A stretch of 64,000 nt of DNA from Hibiscus mutabilis (taxonomy: Eukaryota; Streptophyta; Magnoliopsida; Malvales; Malvaceae). The stretch spans positions 12,700,921-12,764,920 of the forward strand of contig CM033745.1 in NCBI GenBank assembly GCA_019671005.1, in the 5' to 3' direction. Below the pieces are notes generated by a model. It was not told the origin of the DNA. It searched no databases and worked only from the letters and a program-made list of their open reading frames with translations. Positions 45,957-56,370 of this stretch are shown piece after piece (positions within the stretch are counted from its first letter, which is position 1; every line of letters begins with the position of its first letter). The translations under genes and the position numbers were made by a program.

Positions 45957-47189
45957 ATGACCAGGGCGAGACCGATTACATCAGAATATCCCTTTGATCC
46001 AGAAATCGAACGAACCTTGCAAAGACTCAGACGAAGGTTAAGAGTAGCAATGGCTAATCAAGACGGCAATATGAATCATGATGTTCCAGCAGAAGGAGTG
46101 ATTCTTGTACGAAACAGAACTATTCGAGACTATCTTGAAGAAGATCTTGAAGGACTTAATCCATGAGTTGTTACGCCTGAAATTGAAGCCAATCACTTTG
46201 AGTTGAAACCGGTGATGTTCAATATGATCAACACAATTGGTCAATTTGGCGGCTCAGCAACTGAAGATGCACGACAATATCTTAAATCTTTCCTCGAGAT
46301 TTACAATTCATTCAAAATACAAGGAGTCACCCCTGATGTTTTACGAATAAGATTATTCCTCTATTCACTGAGGGTTAGGGCGAAAGCATGGTTGAATAGT
46401 ATTCTTGCCGGATCAATAGGATCTTGGACCGATCTTTGTTGTGATTTCCTTGCTCGATTTAATCCTACAAATTTGACTAATAAGCTTCGTAACGAAATTA
46501 CTTCTTTTCGGCAGACATATGATGAATCCATGTACGAGGCTTGGGAGCGATATAGAGAACTTCTACATAAATGCCCCCTACATGGATTCCCAGTGTGGAC
46601 ACAAGTAACAATGTTTTACAACGCTGTGAATACACCAACAAGGATGATGCTAGATGCCTCGGCAAACGGCATACTCCTAGATAAGTTATCGGAGGAAGCA
46701 ATGCAAATTCTAAACAGGCTTACCAAGAATGATTATCAATTCCCCTCTGCTAGAAGATGGGGAGTTAGACGCCAAGCCACAATACATGAACTAGGATCAT
46801 CAAACTCAATTTCGGCACAATTGGTCGCTCTAACCAAGATGGTCCAGAACATGCAGAAACCAGACAACTCACAGGAAGTCAAGGTAATGGATTCCTTTTG
46901 TGAGTTATGTGGTGATAACCATGATTCTTCTGAATGTATGCAGAATCCAGAATCCAGCTTTTATGTGGGGAATTACAACTGGAACAACAATGTGATGTCC
47001 AATACATACAATCCAGCTTGGAAGAAGCACCCAAATTTTTCATGGAGTAATCCCAACAATGCTCTAAACCAGAACAATCAGAATGCACAAGCATCGGGAT
47101 TCCAGCAGAATATGCCACAACAACAATTACCGCAACAACAACCAAAACATCTAGTTCTTTGGAAAATTCTCTCAATACTTTTATGTTGA
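45957..47189 (+). pseudogene. Gag, outer Athila-like element
   Basis: The chosen start is the ATG at 45957 (MTRARPITSEYPFDP), typical of Athila gag; a nearer upstream ATG is unlikely. One in-frame TGA (46164-46166) splits it from the long open part 46203-47189. The capsid-like domain contains ATEDARQYLKSFLEIYNSFK, AKAWLNSILAGSIGSWTDLC, FRQTYDESMYEAWERYRELL and MMLDASANGILLDKLSEEAM. A zinc knuckle (CELCGDNHDSSEC) follows. The tail is rich in Asn and Gln (PQQQLPQQQP). A frame change near 47155 links it to the next piece. Confidence 0.88.
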
Positions 47190-48130
47190 AAACTGAATCT
47201 TATATGGCTGAGATTAGTAACTTCATAAAAAGAACTGATGCTTTTATTAACAAGATCGAGATGAGATTGCAAAACCAAGAAGCGGCAATCAAATCATTGG
47301 AGAATCAAGTCGGACAATTTACTCAAAACCTGAACACTAGACCGCAAGGAGGTTTACCTAGCGATAATGAAGTCACAAGAGGAACTGGCCATGAGCAATG
47401 TAAGGCGATCACCACTAGAAGTGGCCAACAACTTAAAGAGGCTGAAGCTCGCTCATCAAACAAAACTCCACAAAAAGAACAAGACGAACTCAACGACAAA
47501 GCCTCAGATGCTGAACAAGAAATTGCCGCGGCAACCAGCGATAAGCATGCCTTGGTAACCGGCGATAAGGATGCCGCAGCAACCAACGATAGGCATGCCA
47601 CAGCAACCCCAGTTGACAATGCTTCGGCAACTCCAGTTGCCTCGGCAATGCCGTCAATCAGGTTCCAGACCAATGAAAGGATCAAAGATATCCGACTTCC
47701 ACCACCATTCCCACAGAGGTTGAAGCGACAAAAGCAAGAATATCAATTCAAGAAGTTTCTTGATATCCTAAAACAAGTCCACATCGACTTGCCGTTGGTT
47801 GAGGCGATTGAACAAATGCCGAACTATGCCAAGTTTCTTAAAGACATTGTGTCCAAGAGAACAAGGCTAGGAGAGTTTGAAACAGTTACCGCAACAGAGG
47901 GATGCATGAACATGTTGCACAATCGCATGCCACCCAAGTTGAAGGATCCCGGATGTTTCACAATACCCTGTTCCATTGGAAACCACTATGTCGGGAAAGC
48001 ATTATGTGACCTTAGAACAAGCATAAACTTGATGCCTAAATCGGTTTTCCAGAAACTAGGAATCGGGAAGGCAAGACCTACAACAGTTATGCTATAGCTA
48101 GCCGACAGGTAAAAGTTGATAAATTTATTT
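47159..48130 (+). pseudogene. Gag C-terminus and protease, outer Athila-like element
   Basis: 47159-48097 is open. A coiled-coil-like part (SLENQVGQFTQNLNTRPQGG) and ITTRSGQQL are followed by an Ala/Thr/Asp-rich stretch (TSDKHALVTGDKDAAATNDR), then PFPQRLKRQKQEYQFKKFLD and the protease. The active-site loop reads LCDLRTSINLMP where the inner copy has LCDLGASINLMP, so it is mutated at the glycine and alanine. About 45 bp present in the inner copy (near 26955-27000) are missing at 48106. Confidence 0.85.
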
Positions 48131-48927
48131 TTCCCGCTGATTTTATTGTTTTGGATTGTGAACCAGATGAGCATGCACCTATCATTATCGAGAGACCCTT
48201 CCTAGCAACAAGGAGAACCTTGATCGATGTTGAAAATGGAGAACTCACAATGAGGGTGAATGACCAGCAAGTTAAACTAAATGTGTTCCAAACACTAAGG
48301 CATGCCGATGATCCGGAAGAATGCCAACTTCTTCATGCCACGACAGAGTTTAACTTCGATGAGGAATTTAGATACCTCGACAACTACATTGCCGATCAAG
48401 AGGAACCTGAGGAGTATGAAGAACCGATCGATGAGGAACAACAAGAAGAGGCAAATTGGTTAGTCAATCGACCAAGTACATACTTTGAACCACTGGATTA
48501 CTCAGGTAAGGAAGGTAAACTCGAAAAGCACTCCATTGAACAACCACAGATACTTGAGTTGAAACAATTGCCAGGGCAACTAAAATATGGTTACTTGGGA
48601 ACCTATAATACATTGTCTATAATTATTTCCTCTAAGTTACAACCTGAGCAAGAAAAGAAGCTGATCAAAATGTTGATGCTACACAAGAAGGCAATAGGGT
48701 GGACAATTGCCGACTTGAAGGGAATTAGCCCGGCAGTGTGCATGCACAAGATTTTGTTGGAAGATGATCATAAACCTTCGACTGAGGCCCAAAGGAGACT
48801 GAATCATGCCATGAAAGGGGTTGTAATGAAAGAAATCATCAAGTGGCTTGACGCCGGCATCATATACCCTATCTCTGATAGTACATGGGTAAGTCTGGTA
48901 CAATGTGTACCGAAAAAAGAGGTATAA
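48106..48927 (+). pseudogene. Protease C-terminus and reverse transcriptase N-terminus, outer Athila-like element
   Basis: The frame includes HAPIIIERPFLATRRTLIDV (the usual ILGRPFLAT is altered), an acidic linker (EEPEEYEEPIDEEQQEE), then AIGWTIADLKGISPAVCMHK and GIIYPISDSTWVSLVQCVPK. A frame change near 48915 leads to the rest of reverse transcriptase. Confidence 0.85.
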
Positions 48928-50054
48928 CGGTGGTAAGTAATGAAAACAATGAACTAATTCCAACCAGGACTGCGACCGGTTGGAGGATTTGTATGGATTA
49001 TCGAATGCTAAACAAAGCCACTAGGAAAGATCACTTCCCATTACCCTTTATTGATCAAATGCTTGACCGTCTTGCAGGTAAACCCTTTTATTGTTTTCTT
49101 GATGGTTATTCTGGTTACAATCAAATTGTCATAGCACCAGAAGATCAAGAAAAGACAACCTTCACATGCCCATACGACACTTATGCTTTTCGAATGATAC
49201 CGTTCGAATTGTGTAATGCCCCGACAACCTTTCAAAGATGCATGATGACATTCTTTTCAGACATGGTCAAAGACTTCCTTGAGATCTTCATGGATGATTT
49301 TTCCATTTTTGGTAATGACTTCGATAGTTGCCTCGGCAATTTAGAGAAGGTGTTGGCAAGATGTGAAGAAACTGATTTAGTCCTTAATTGGGAGAAGTGC
49401 CATTTTATGGTAGATGAAGGAATAGTGTTTGGCCACAAGATTTCATACAAAGGAATTGAAGTAGACAAAGCCAAGGTGGACGTGATTGAGAGATTACCCC
49501 CACCAAGTTCGGTTAAAGGAATCCGAAGCTTTCTTGGACATGCAGGTTTTTACAGGAGGTTCATTCATAATTTTTCTAAAATTACTAAACCCTTGTGCAA
49601 TTTACTTGAACATGATAAAGTCTTCAATTTTGATGATTCTTGCGCCCAAGCATTAGAAACCCTAAAGGAAAAGCTTGCCTCGGCACCCATTGTCGTTCCA
49701 CCCGATTGGACGCTACCTTTTGAGCTCATGTGTGATGTAAGTGATTTCGCGGTAGGAGCAGTCTTAGGCCAACGCACAGGTAAGACCTTTCATGTGATAT
49801 ACTATGCTAGTAAAACTCTTAATAGTGCTCAAGTGAATTACATAACAACGAAGAAAGAGTTACTAGCCGTAGTTTTCGCATTTGACAAGTTCCGATCCTA
49901 TTTGATTGGTACAAAGGTAATTGTCAATACGGACCATTCGGCAATTAAGTATCTATTTGCTAAAAAGGATGCCAAACCTCGTTTGATTCATTGGATATTT
50001 CTTTTACAAGAGTTTGACATTGAAATTAAGGACAAGAAAGGAACAGAAAATTAA
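48885..50054 (+). pseudogene. Reverse transcriptase and RNase H, outer Athila-like element
   Basis: This is an uninterrupted 389-residue frame. Reverse transcriptase motifs: WRICMDYRMLNKATRKDHFP, YCFLDGYSGYNQI, and EIFMDDFSIFGNDFD with the FMDD catalytic site. The connection is GHAGFYRRFIHNFSKITKPL. RNase H: FELMCDVSDFAVGAVLGQRT (first aspartate context DVSDF), YASKTLN, VNTDHSAIKYLF. The TAA at 50052-50054 lies in the same frame as the following integrase piece; the inner copy has CAA there. Confidence 0.92.
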
Positions 50055-51668
50055 GTGGCCAATCACTTGTCACGGTTAGAATGCAATAGGGAGGAGGACG
50101 CGGATTTAGAGATATGCGATGCATTCCCAGATGAGCAACTGTTAGTTGCCTCGACAACCATGGATGCGCATGCCTCGGTAACCCTTGATGCACATACCTC
50201 GGCAACCCTTGACGCGCACGCCTCGGCAACTACAGACGCGTATGCCTCAGCAACCACTGATGTGCAAGCCTTGGCAACCCTAGGCGCGTCTGCCTCGGCA
50301 ACCCTTGACGTGCATGTCGCGGCAACTCTAGACGCGCATGCCTCGACAACCATAGAAGCAGTTGCCATGGCAACACATGCCTCAGTAATACCCTGGTACG
50401 CGGATTTAGTTAATTTCCTTGTTTGTGGTATTTTACCTTATGGCCTTACTCACCAAGGGAAGAAGCGGTTCCGACATGATGCTAAGCATTACTTTTGGGA
50501 CGAGCCTCTTTTGTTTAAACAATGTGTAGATCAGGTTATACGCCGATGTGTCCCTGAAGAGGAACAACAGAATGTACTCCGACAATGCCATTCTTCACCC
50601 TATGGAGGACATTTTGGAGGAACTCGTACCGCATCCAAAGTTTTGCAATCCGGTTTGTATTGGCCAACACTGTACAAAGATGCCCAAGAGTTTTACAAGC
50701 AATGTGATCGTTGCCAGAGGACGGGCAATATCTCTAGACGACATGAGATGCCGCTCCAAAACATCATCGAGGTGGAATTGTTTGATGTATGGGGGATTAA
50801 TTTTATGGGACCTTTCCCATCTTCATTTGGTAACCTCTACATTCTACTTGCCTTCGACTACGTGTCTAAATAGGTTGAGGAAGCTGTAGTTCCCACCAAC
50901 GATTCTAAGACCGTGCAACGATTCTTGCAGAAAAACATATTTACACAGTTTGGGATGCCGAGAGTAATTATCAGTGATGAAGGCAAGCACTTCGACAACA
51001 AACTCATAGCCAAGATGTTACAACACTTTGGTGCATCTCACAAGATTGCCACGGCATATCATCCACAAACCAATGGGCAAGCAGAAATTTCCAACCGGGA
51101 ATTGAAGGGTATACTCAAGAAAGTTGTAAATCTCTCTATGAAGGATTGGTCAGTATGACTAGATGACGCACTTTGGGCATATTGCACTACATTCAAAACA
51201 CCCTTAGGTATGTCCCCCTTCCGACTTGTCTATGCCAAAACATGCTATCTACCGGTGGAAATCGAGCACAAGGCATATTGGGCAATCAAGACCGTGAATA
51301 TGGATTGGGAAAATGCCACACAAAAGCGTTTGTTGGAACTCAACGAGATAGAAGAATTCCGTGCACTCGCCTATAATAATGCACGAATCTACAAGGAGAA
51401 AACAAAGTAATGGCATGACAAGAAACTATTGCCGCGGCAATTCATGCTAGGGAAACTAGTTCTCTTATTCAATTCTCGGCTAAAAATTTTCCCGGGAAAA
51501 CTGAAATCAAGATGGTCGGGACCATTCAAAGTTGTCAAACCATTCTCCCATGGTGCCGAGATAATCAAGTCCATCACTGACGGACATGAATTCAAAGTCA
51601 ACGGACAAAGATTGAAGCACTACAACGGTGCCCATGTGGAACGTAACAAAGAAGTGGTCACCTTATGA
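50055..51668 (+). pseudogene. Integrase with repeat-expanded linker, outer Athila-like element
   Basis: It continues in the same frame as 48885-50054. Stops at 50871, 51156 and 51408 interrupt it, with no frameshift. First comes a linker with an 8-residue repeat (ATLDAHAS type, 50146-50385), then the zinc-binding region (QCDRCQ near 50700), then the core: WGINFMGPFP (the inner copy has WGIDFMGPFP, so D is replaced by N), IISDEGKHF and NGQAEISNRE. The C-terminal part has NSRLKIFPGKLKSRWSGPFK and ends with a TGA at 51666. Confidence 0.9.
50146..50385 (+). repeat. 24-bp tandem repeat coding an 8-residue unit in the pol linker
   Basis: About nine units of the form gcctcggcaacccttgacgc plus cac run in frame, giving ASATLDAH-type octapeptides (TSATLDAH, ASATTDAY, ALATLGAS, VAATLDAH). 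The inner element has a shorter version at about 28990-29160. Confidence 0.88.
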
Positions 51669-52287
51669 GATGCATGAGCATGCCCTCCTTTCGATATTTT
51701 CTTTTTCTTTTTCTTTTTTTGAACTATTTTTTTTATTATTTTCGGTTATTTTTCTTTTTAGGATAGATTTATTTATTTTCTTTAAGATTAAAACTACATC
51801 TTTATTTCATATTTATCTAATTGTTTTAAAATTTTAAGTTTAAGAATTTCTTTGCACATATTTCTTTATTTTCTTTTATTAGTTTATCTTTAATTTTAAT
51901 CCTTATTTTATTTGTTTTTGAATTGTAGGAAAAGTGTTCAAGATAAAAAGGAATTTTGATTCAAGAAGGAAACTTCTTCAACAAGGAAATTAATGGGCTG
52001 AATCTAAGGCTTATATTAAGCCTCAAATTTACCCTAAATAAAGCCTACATAACCGGACAAACCCTTCCCCTTCCCTAAACCCCCTAGCTGTCACCTTTCC
52101 CCAATCTAAACCCTTGTTTTCTTTCTTCCAAAATTACTCCCACCCACCATATTTACTACCTATCTTTTCTATTTAACCCATCACCCTTAACTTCAAAGAA
52201 ACCTATTCATACTTTTTACCTTGCAACTCATTAGTTTCTTTTTCTTTCTTTTCTTTGTTTCTACCAAACTCACAACCAAGATCACAC
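51669..52287 (+). other. Spacer between pol and the 3' ORF, outer Athila-like element
   Basis: T-rich, with no coding frame that I can support. It may carry a promoter or splice acceptor for the 3' ORF, but none can be fixed by eye. Confidence 0.4.
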
Positions 52288-53757
52288 ATGGCATCCAAAA
52301 TCGAATTTTTGGTTCATCCAAGTTCCTCCAAAGAACCAAGATACAAGAAGTTTGCTACACCGATGGTTCAAGAAAGATTTCACTCCAAGTTTGAAAGCCG
52401 GAAGATTTGCGAAGAACAAGGCTTTGAATACTCCAACTCTCATCAAGATTTCGGCCTTGAACCATTCATTTTCGAAAGGATTGCACATCAAAAGTGGCAA
52501 ATCTTTTGCCATCAATCGGAACTGGGTAACATCTCATGGGTAAGAGAATTATATGCTCACTCACCAAACCTGGATAATCCTTATGTTTTTGTTCGTGACA
52601 AGGCTATACTCATAAGCCCCGAAAACATCAACACCTTTTACGGGCTCTACGTTGAGAAGGACGAGCATCAAGCCTTTGTTGATCAACTCACGCCCAAGCA
52701 ACTCGACAAGGTGCTTCAAGAACTCACTCTACCGGGAACTCATTGAAACGACGGTAAATACAAGGGCACAGTAAATCGCCTTCAGCTTAAACTCGAGGCA
52801 AAATTATAGAATAAGTTTGTTAAAACTTCTTTAATGCCCACAACACACAACACCACCGTTGATACACCTCGTCTTTTGCTCATACATTCTATCTTGCATA
52901 ACGCATCATTAACATTGAAAAAATTATTTGTGATGAGATTTTTGTATGTAGCACCAAATACAAGGGTTCTCTTTTCTTCCCGTGCTTAATTTCCAATCTT
53001 TGCAAGGAGATGCATGTCCCAAGTGAGTCCACTGATGAAAAGGCTCTACCAAAGTCCGGTTTGAATCGAGCACAAATTCGAAAGCTAATGGGAGAGGCAT
53101 CGGTAAAATCCCCAACGCCTTCAATTGCAGCGACAACTCTTACCGCCTTAGCAACTCCTAATGCCCAAGCAACCGATGCCCGGGCAACTCGGACATCAGC
53201 CCTAGGACAACTTGAAGCACTCTTACAACCATTGGCGAACCGCCTTAGGCAAATTAAAGACCGGCAACTAATGTTCATGCGGTACATGAAGGACACAACA
53301 ATGCCATCACCCAAGTCATCCTAGAAAAGTACTCGGACAGTCGCGTGCCGTTCCCCATCTTTCCTGCCAAAATCCTTGCCACGACAACCAATGAAGCAGT
53401 TGCCACAACAACCACAACAGATGATGTCGCGGGATCCAAAGCTAAAGATGCCCCGACAACCACTGCAAAATCCAAAGGTAAAGCACCTATGCCCGAATCA
53501 ACTCGTACTGAATCATTGTCTGATTTTTCAGATTCGGATGAGTCCTCCATTGCACCAACAAAGACCGCACCAATCGAATCCTCCAAGCCCAAGCGAAAAG
53601 CCAATGACATTGATGAAGAGGACGACAAGGACAACCCCGTACGAGGATCGATTCCACCATTGACAACAAGGAAGCAACCACCACATTCAAGCAAAAGAAT
53701 CAAGACACCGACCAAAAGGAAACTAATCATCCATGACGACGAACTCTCAGAGTAAGT
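52288..53757 (+). pseudogene. 3' ORF (env-like position), putative plant transposon protein family, outer Athila-like element
   Basis: The likely start is MASKIEFLVHPSSSKEP at 52288; the upstream ATG at 52255 is probably not used. Words such as FATPMVQERFHSKFESRKIC, VRELYAHSPNLDNPYVFVRD and NTFYGLYVEKDEHQAF fit the plant protein family often annotated as putative plant transposon protein, which occupies the env position in Athila elements. The first open part ends at 52746, and two further parts follow in other frames (53010-53324 and 53345-53755). The last is Ser/Thr/Lys-rich with acidic and basic runs (DIDEEDDKDN, KRIKTPTKRKL). No transmembrane segment is evident, so an envelope function is not supported. 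The function is unknown. Confidence 0.7.
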
Positions 53758-54637
53758 CCTCGTTTGCATTTTACTTTTTTTATTATTATTTTTGTTTTTT
53801 ATCTTTATTTTTCTTTGTTACATGCATTGAGGAAAATGCCTCACTAGAGTTTGGGGGATTGTTATTAGTTAGTTACCATGTTTAGTAGCATTCATCTTAA
53901 GTATTGCATTTAGGATACATAAATTGCTTGCCACGCCTTTAGTTGGAACAATAATTGCCTAGATTTGATGAATATCCGATGATGACTTTGCCAATGCACT
54001 TAATTGATAGATTTTTTTTATTCTAGGATAACCGTGGAAACACTTAGAATCTTACTATGATGCTAAACTTGATGAAACACTGTTGTGGCTTCATTGATTC
54101 AAGGAATTCTATTGAACTTAGGTTGATAATTAAAAAATTGGGGGATTAGAATAAAAATTGGATGAATTCTAGAGGTGCCCAAAATTGGCTCTAGTATATG
54201 CTAAAAATTGATCGCTAGAGGTGCCCGAAAATGGCTCTAGTATGTGCTAAAAATTGATCGCTAGAGGTGCCTGAAACCGGCTCTAGTCGAATAAATTAAT
54301 TAACTTAAGAAAACTAAAAATAAAACACTAGAGGTGCCCGAAACCGGCTCTAGTTAAAACATGTTAAAAGAACCCAAAGAAGTAATTTGAAAACCTCTTG
54401 TTTGCATAGAATCCGAAAAATCATCTTGCACACAACTCTGCACACATTCACAAGCATTATAGTTTGATTCCGAGTAACTCCTAAGTTTTTCGAAAAATGA
54501 AAAGCCAATCATACTTTGTTCCACGGTTCTGAGAATTGAAATCAAGTTCAAAGCTAAGTTTGTGAAAATTGAAGTCTTGGCGGGTAATTATTAGTTTGCA
54601 TTGCTTGAGGACAAGCAATAGTTCGAATTTAGGGGTG
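53758..54637 (+). other. 3' non-coding tail of the outer Athila-like element, with two purine-tract modules
   Basis: The first module ttgaggaaaat ... gagtttgggggattg lies at 53828-53860. The second, cttgaggacaag ... cgaatttaggggtg, abuts the 3' LTR at 54637. Between them 54169-54353 holds four ctagaggtgccc ... ggctctag hairpin repeats. The plan equals that of 30841-31675 in the inner element. Confidence 0.8.
54169..54353. repeat. Four short hairpin repeats, ctagaggtgccc ... ggctctag
   Basis: These are the same family, number and position as 31217-31396 in the inner element. The stem ends are kept in all copies, although one inner base varies. Confidence 0.85.
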
Positions 54638-56246
54638 TGTTAAGTGTCTAAAAGTACTATTTTATTCGCCTTTTTTATTCATATTATTGCTAGACTTAGG
54701 CTCATATTAGTTGCATTATTAGCCATTCATGCATGTTTGCATTGTTTCCTTGGTGGACAAGCTTGATTTCATATTTTGCTTAATTTTGTGGAAAAAGATT
54801 TTGCTTTGGTGTGTTTTGTGTGTGTGTGCAGAATCACTTGCCAAAGCAAGGCTGGAACCAGCTGCCAGGGCAATGCATGAAGGAGATGTCGAGCTAGTTG
54901 CCAGGGCAATGCATGAAGGAGATGTCGAGCTAGTTGCCAGGGCAATGCATGAAAGAGATACCGAGCTAGTTGCCAGGGCACTTTTTGATAAGGGATAAGA
55001 TGACATGGTAGTCGAAATTGATGACTAGATAAGCCCAAGATGACGTGGAGCAAAGTTAAATCCCAAAGGAGTTTGATTTCCATGAAGAGGTTAAAGAGAA
55101 ATTAAATCCCAAGAAGATAGGAGAAGTTCTAGAAGGAATTTAAATATAATAAAGAATTATATTCTTTAAAGATATTTAATTCCAACTTAACTTCCTCCTC
55201 AAAAAAGACTTTGACCTAGCCCTATAAATTGAGGACCAAGCCGTTAACTCCATAGAGGGAGGAGAGAGAAATTTCGACAAAGAGAGGGAGATGAGAGATT
55301 TCGACAAGAGCAAAGGGGGAGATTTCGACAAAGAGGCTTCAACCATTCTTCATCTTTTTCTTCTTTGTCCGATTAGGTTTATGTTAGGAATTCTTTGTCT
55401 TGTGTTTCTTTGGAACCTAGCCATGAACTAAATCTATTTGGCTAAGGTTATTGTGTTTTGTGGTTGTGAGAAACAATTGGATTTTTTTAGGTAATAAGAG
55501 TTTGCACTTTCAATTCAAGGTTTACTCATTCTTGGTTTTTCTTCTTGTTTGCGAGTGAATTGGGAGAGGATCTCGTAACTTCATCTATTTATCTAATATT
55601 GGGAGAGTTAGATTCAAGAAATGAATGAGTATGGTCTTTATTCAATCTATTGATGGTGAAGATTAATCCGGCTTAGGAATAAGTTAAGGATTTCAACGGC
55701 TAAGAGGAACGCAAGATTGGTTGTTGTTCACCCTTGATTCACGCAAAGATGTATTGTTAAGGCATGCACAATTAGCTAGAGTTTCGACTTAGGGATAAGA
55801 AGAAACCATTGAAGAACGCTCCGCCGAACCTTGAAGTTGCTGCTCAGTCGCCCAAATAGTTGCCCAGCCGCCCAAGTAGTTGCCCAGCTAGTTGCCCAGG
55901 CAACCGTCGATTAGTTGCCAAGGCAACCCCGTTGCGCAAGTTGCCACGGAAACTGAGTTGCCCTTGCACTCTTTTACCAAGATGATCCAATCGACTATCA
56001 CACCTCAACTCACGATAACCTGGCCTATTCTCTCTCATTTGATTACATATTCTTTTACTTATTTGCTTTCTAGTTTAGTTGTTAGTTAAACTCCTACAAT
56101 CTTCTACTTGTGTTTTTCTTTTACTTTTTATAGTGCAAGAGATTAGATTATTGAAGTGGCACAATCTCTGTGGAGACAATATCTTTTATACTATAACTTG
56201 CGACGTGTACACTTGCACAATTGCGGAGCACTTATTACGCGCAACA
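54638..56246 (+). repeat. 3' LTR of the outer Athila-like element
   Basis: It has the same termini as the 5' LTR but is about 60 bp longer, mainly because of the tandem array at 54861-54982. It is followed by the TSD ctacg. Confidence 0.93.
54861..54982 (+). repeat. 36-bp tandem array in the 3' LTR
   Basis: Units beginning (g/c)ttgccagggcaatgcat start at 54861, 54897 and 54933, with a partial unit at 54969. The 5' LTR has only one full and one partial unit (44567, 44603), so the array grew after insertion. Confidence 0.9.
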
Positions 56247-56251
56247 CTACG

Positions 56252-56370
56252 CTCCCCTCCGAAGCCGATTTGATGAGGAAACAGCTCGAAGAGGAACAAA
56301 AGAGGGTTATTCAGCTCGAAGAGAACGCCAATCAAGATAGGTTCGACTTTGAATTGGATAAAACAAAACT
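56252..56370 (+). pseudogene. Leader ORF, second part, plus-strand Tat-like element
   Basis: About 40 residues (SEADLMRKQLEEEQKRVIQL and further coiled-coil sequence) continue the frame of 43100-44347 after the Athila-like insertion. The piece stops at the solo LTR. Confidence 0.8.

Larger units (their letters stand above)
44348..56246 (+). mobile_element. Athila-like Ty3/gypsy element, 11.9 kb, nested in the plus-strand Tat-like leader ORF
   Basis: LTRs 44348-45895 and 54638-56246; exact 5-bp duplication ctacg (44343-44347 and 56247-56251). The order is gag, protease, reverse transcriptase, RNase H, integrase, then a 3' ORF in the env-like position, which is the Athila plan. The primer-binding site is deleted. 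Several in-frame stops, a few frameshifts and a deletion in the protease make it non-autonomous, but it is far more complete than 24875-33192. Confidence 0.93.

Noticed and set aside
50063..50368. 101-residue minus-strand Ala/Val-rich frame
   Set aside because: It is the antisense reading of the 24-bp repeat; the plus-strand frame is the pol frame.
53275..53769. 164-residue minus-strand frame with hydrophobic stretches
   Set aside because: It is antisense to the charged tail of the Athila 3' ORF; the hydrophobicity comes from the complementary codons.
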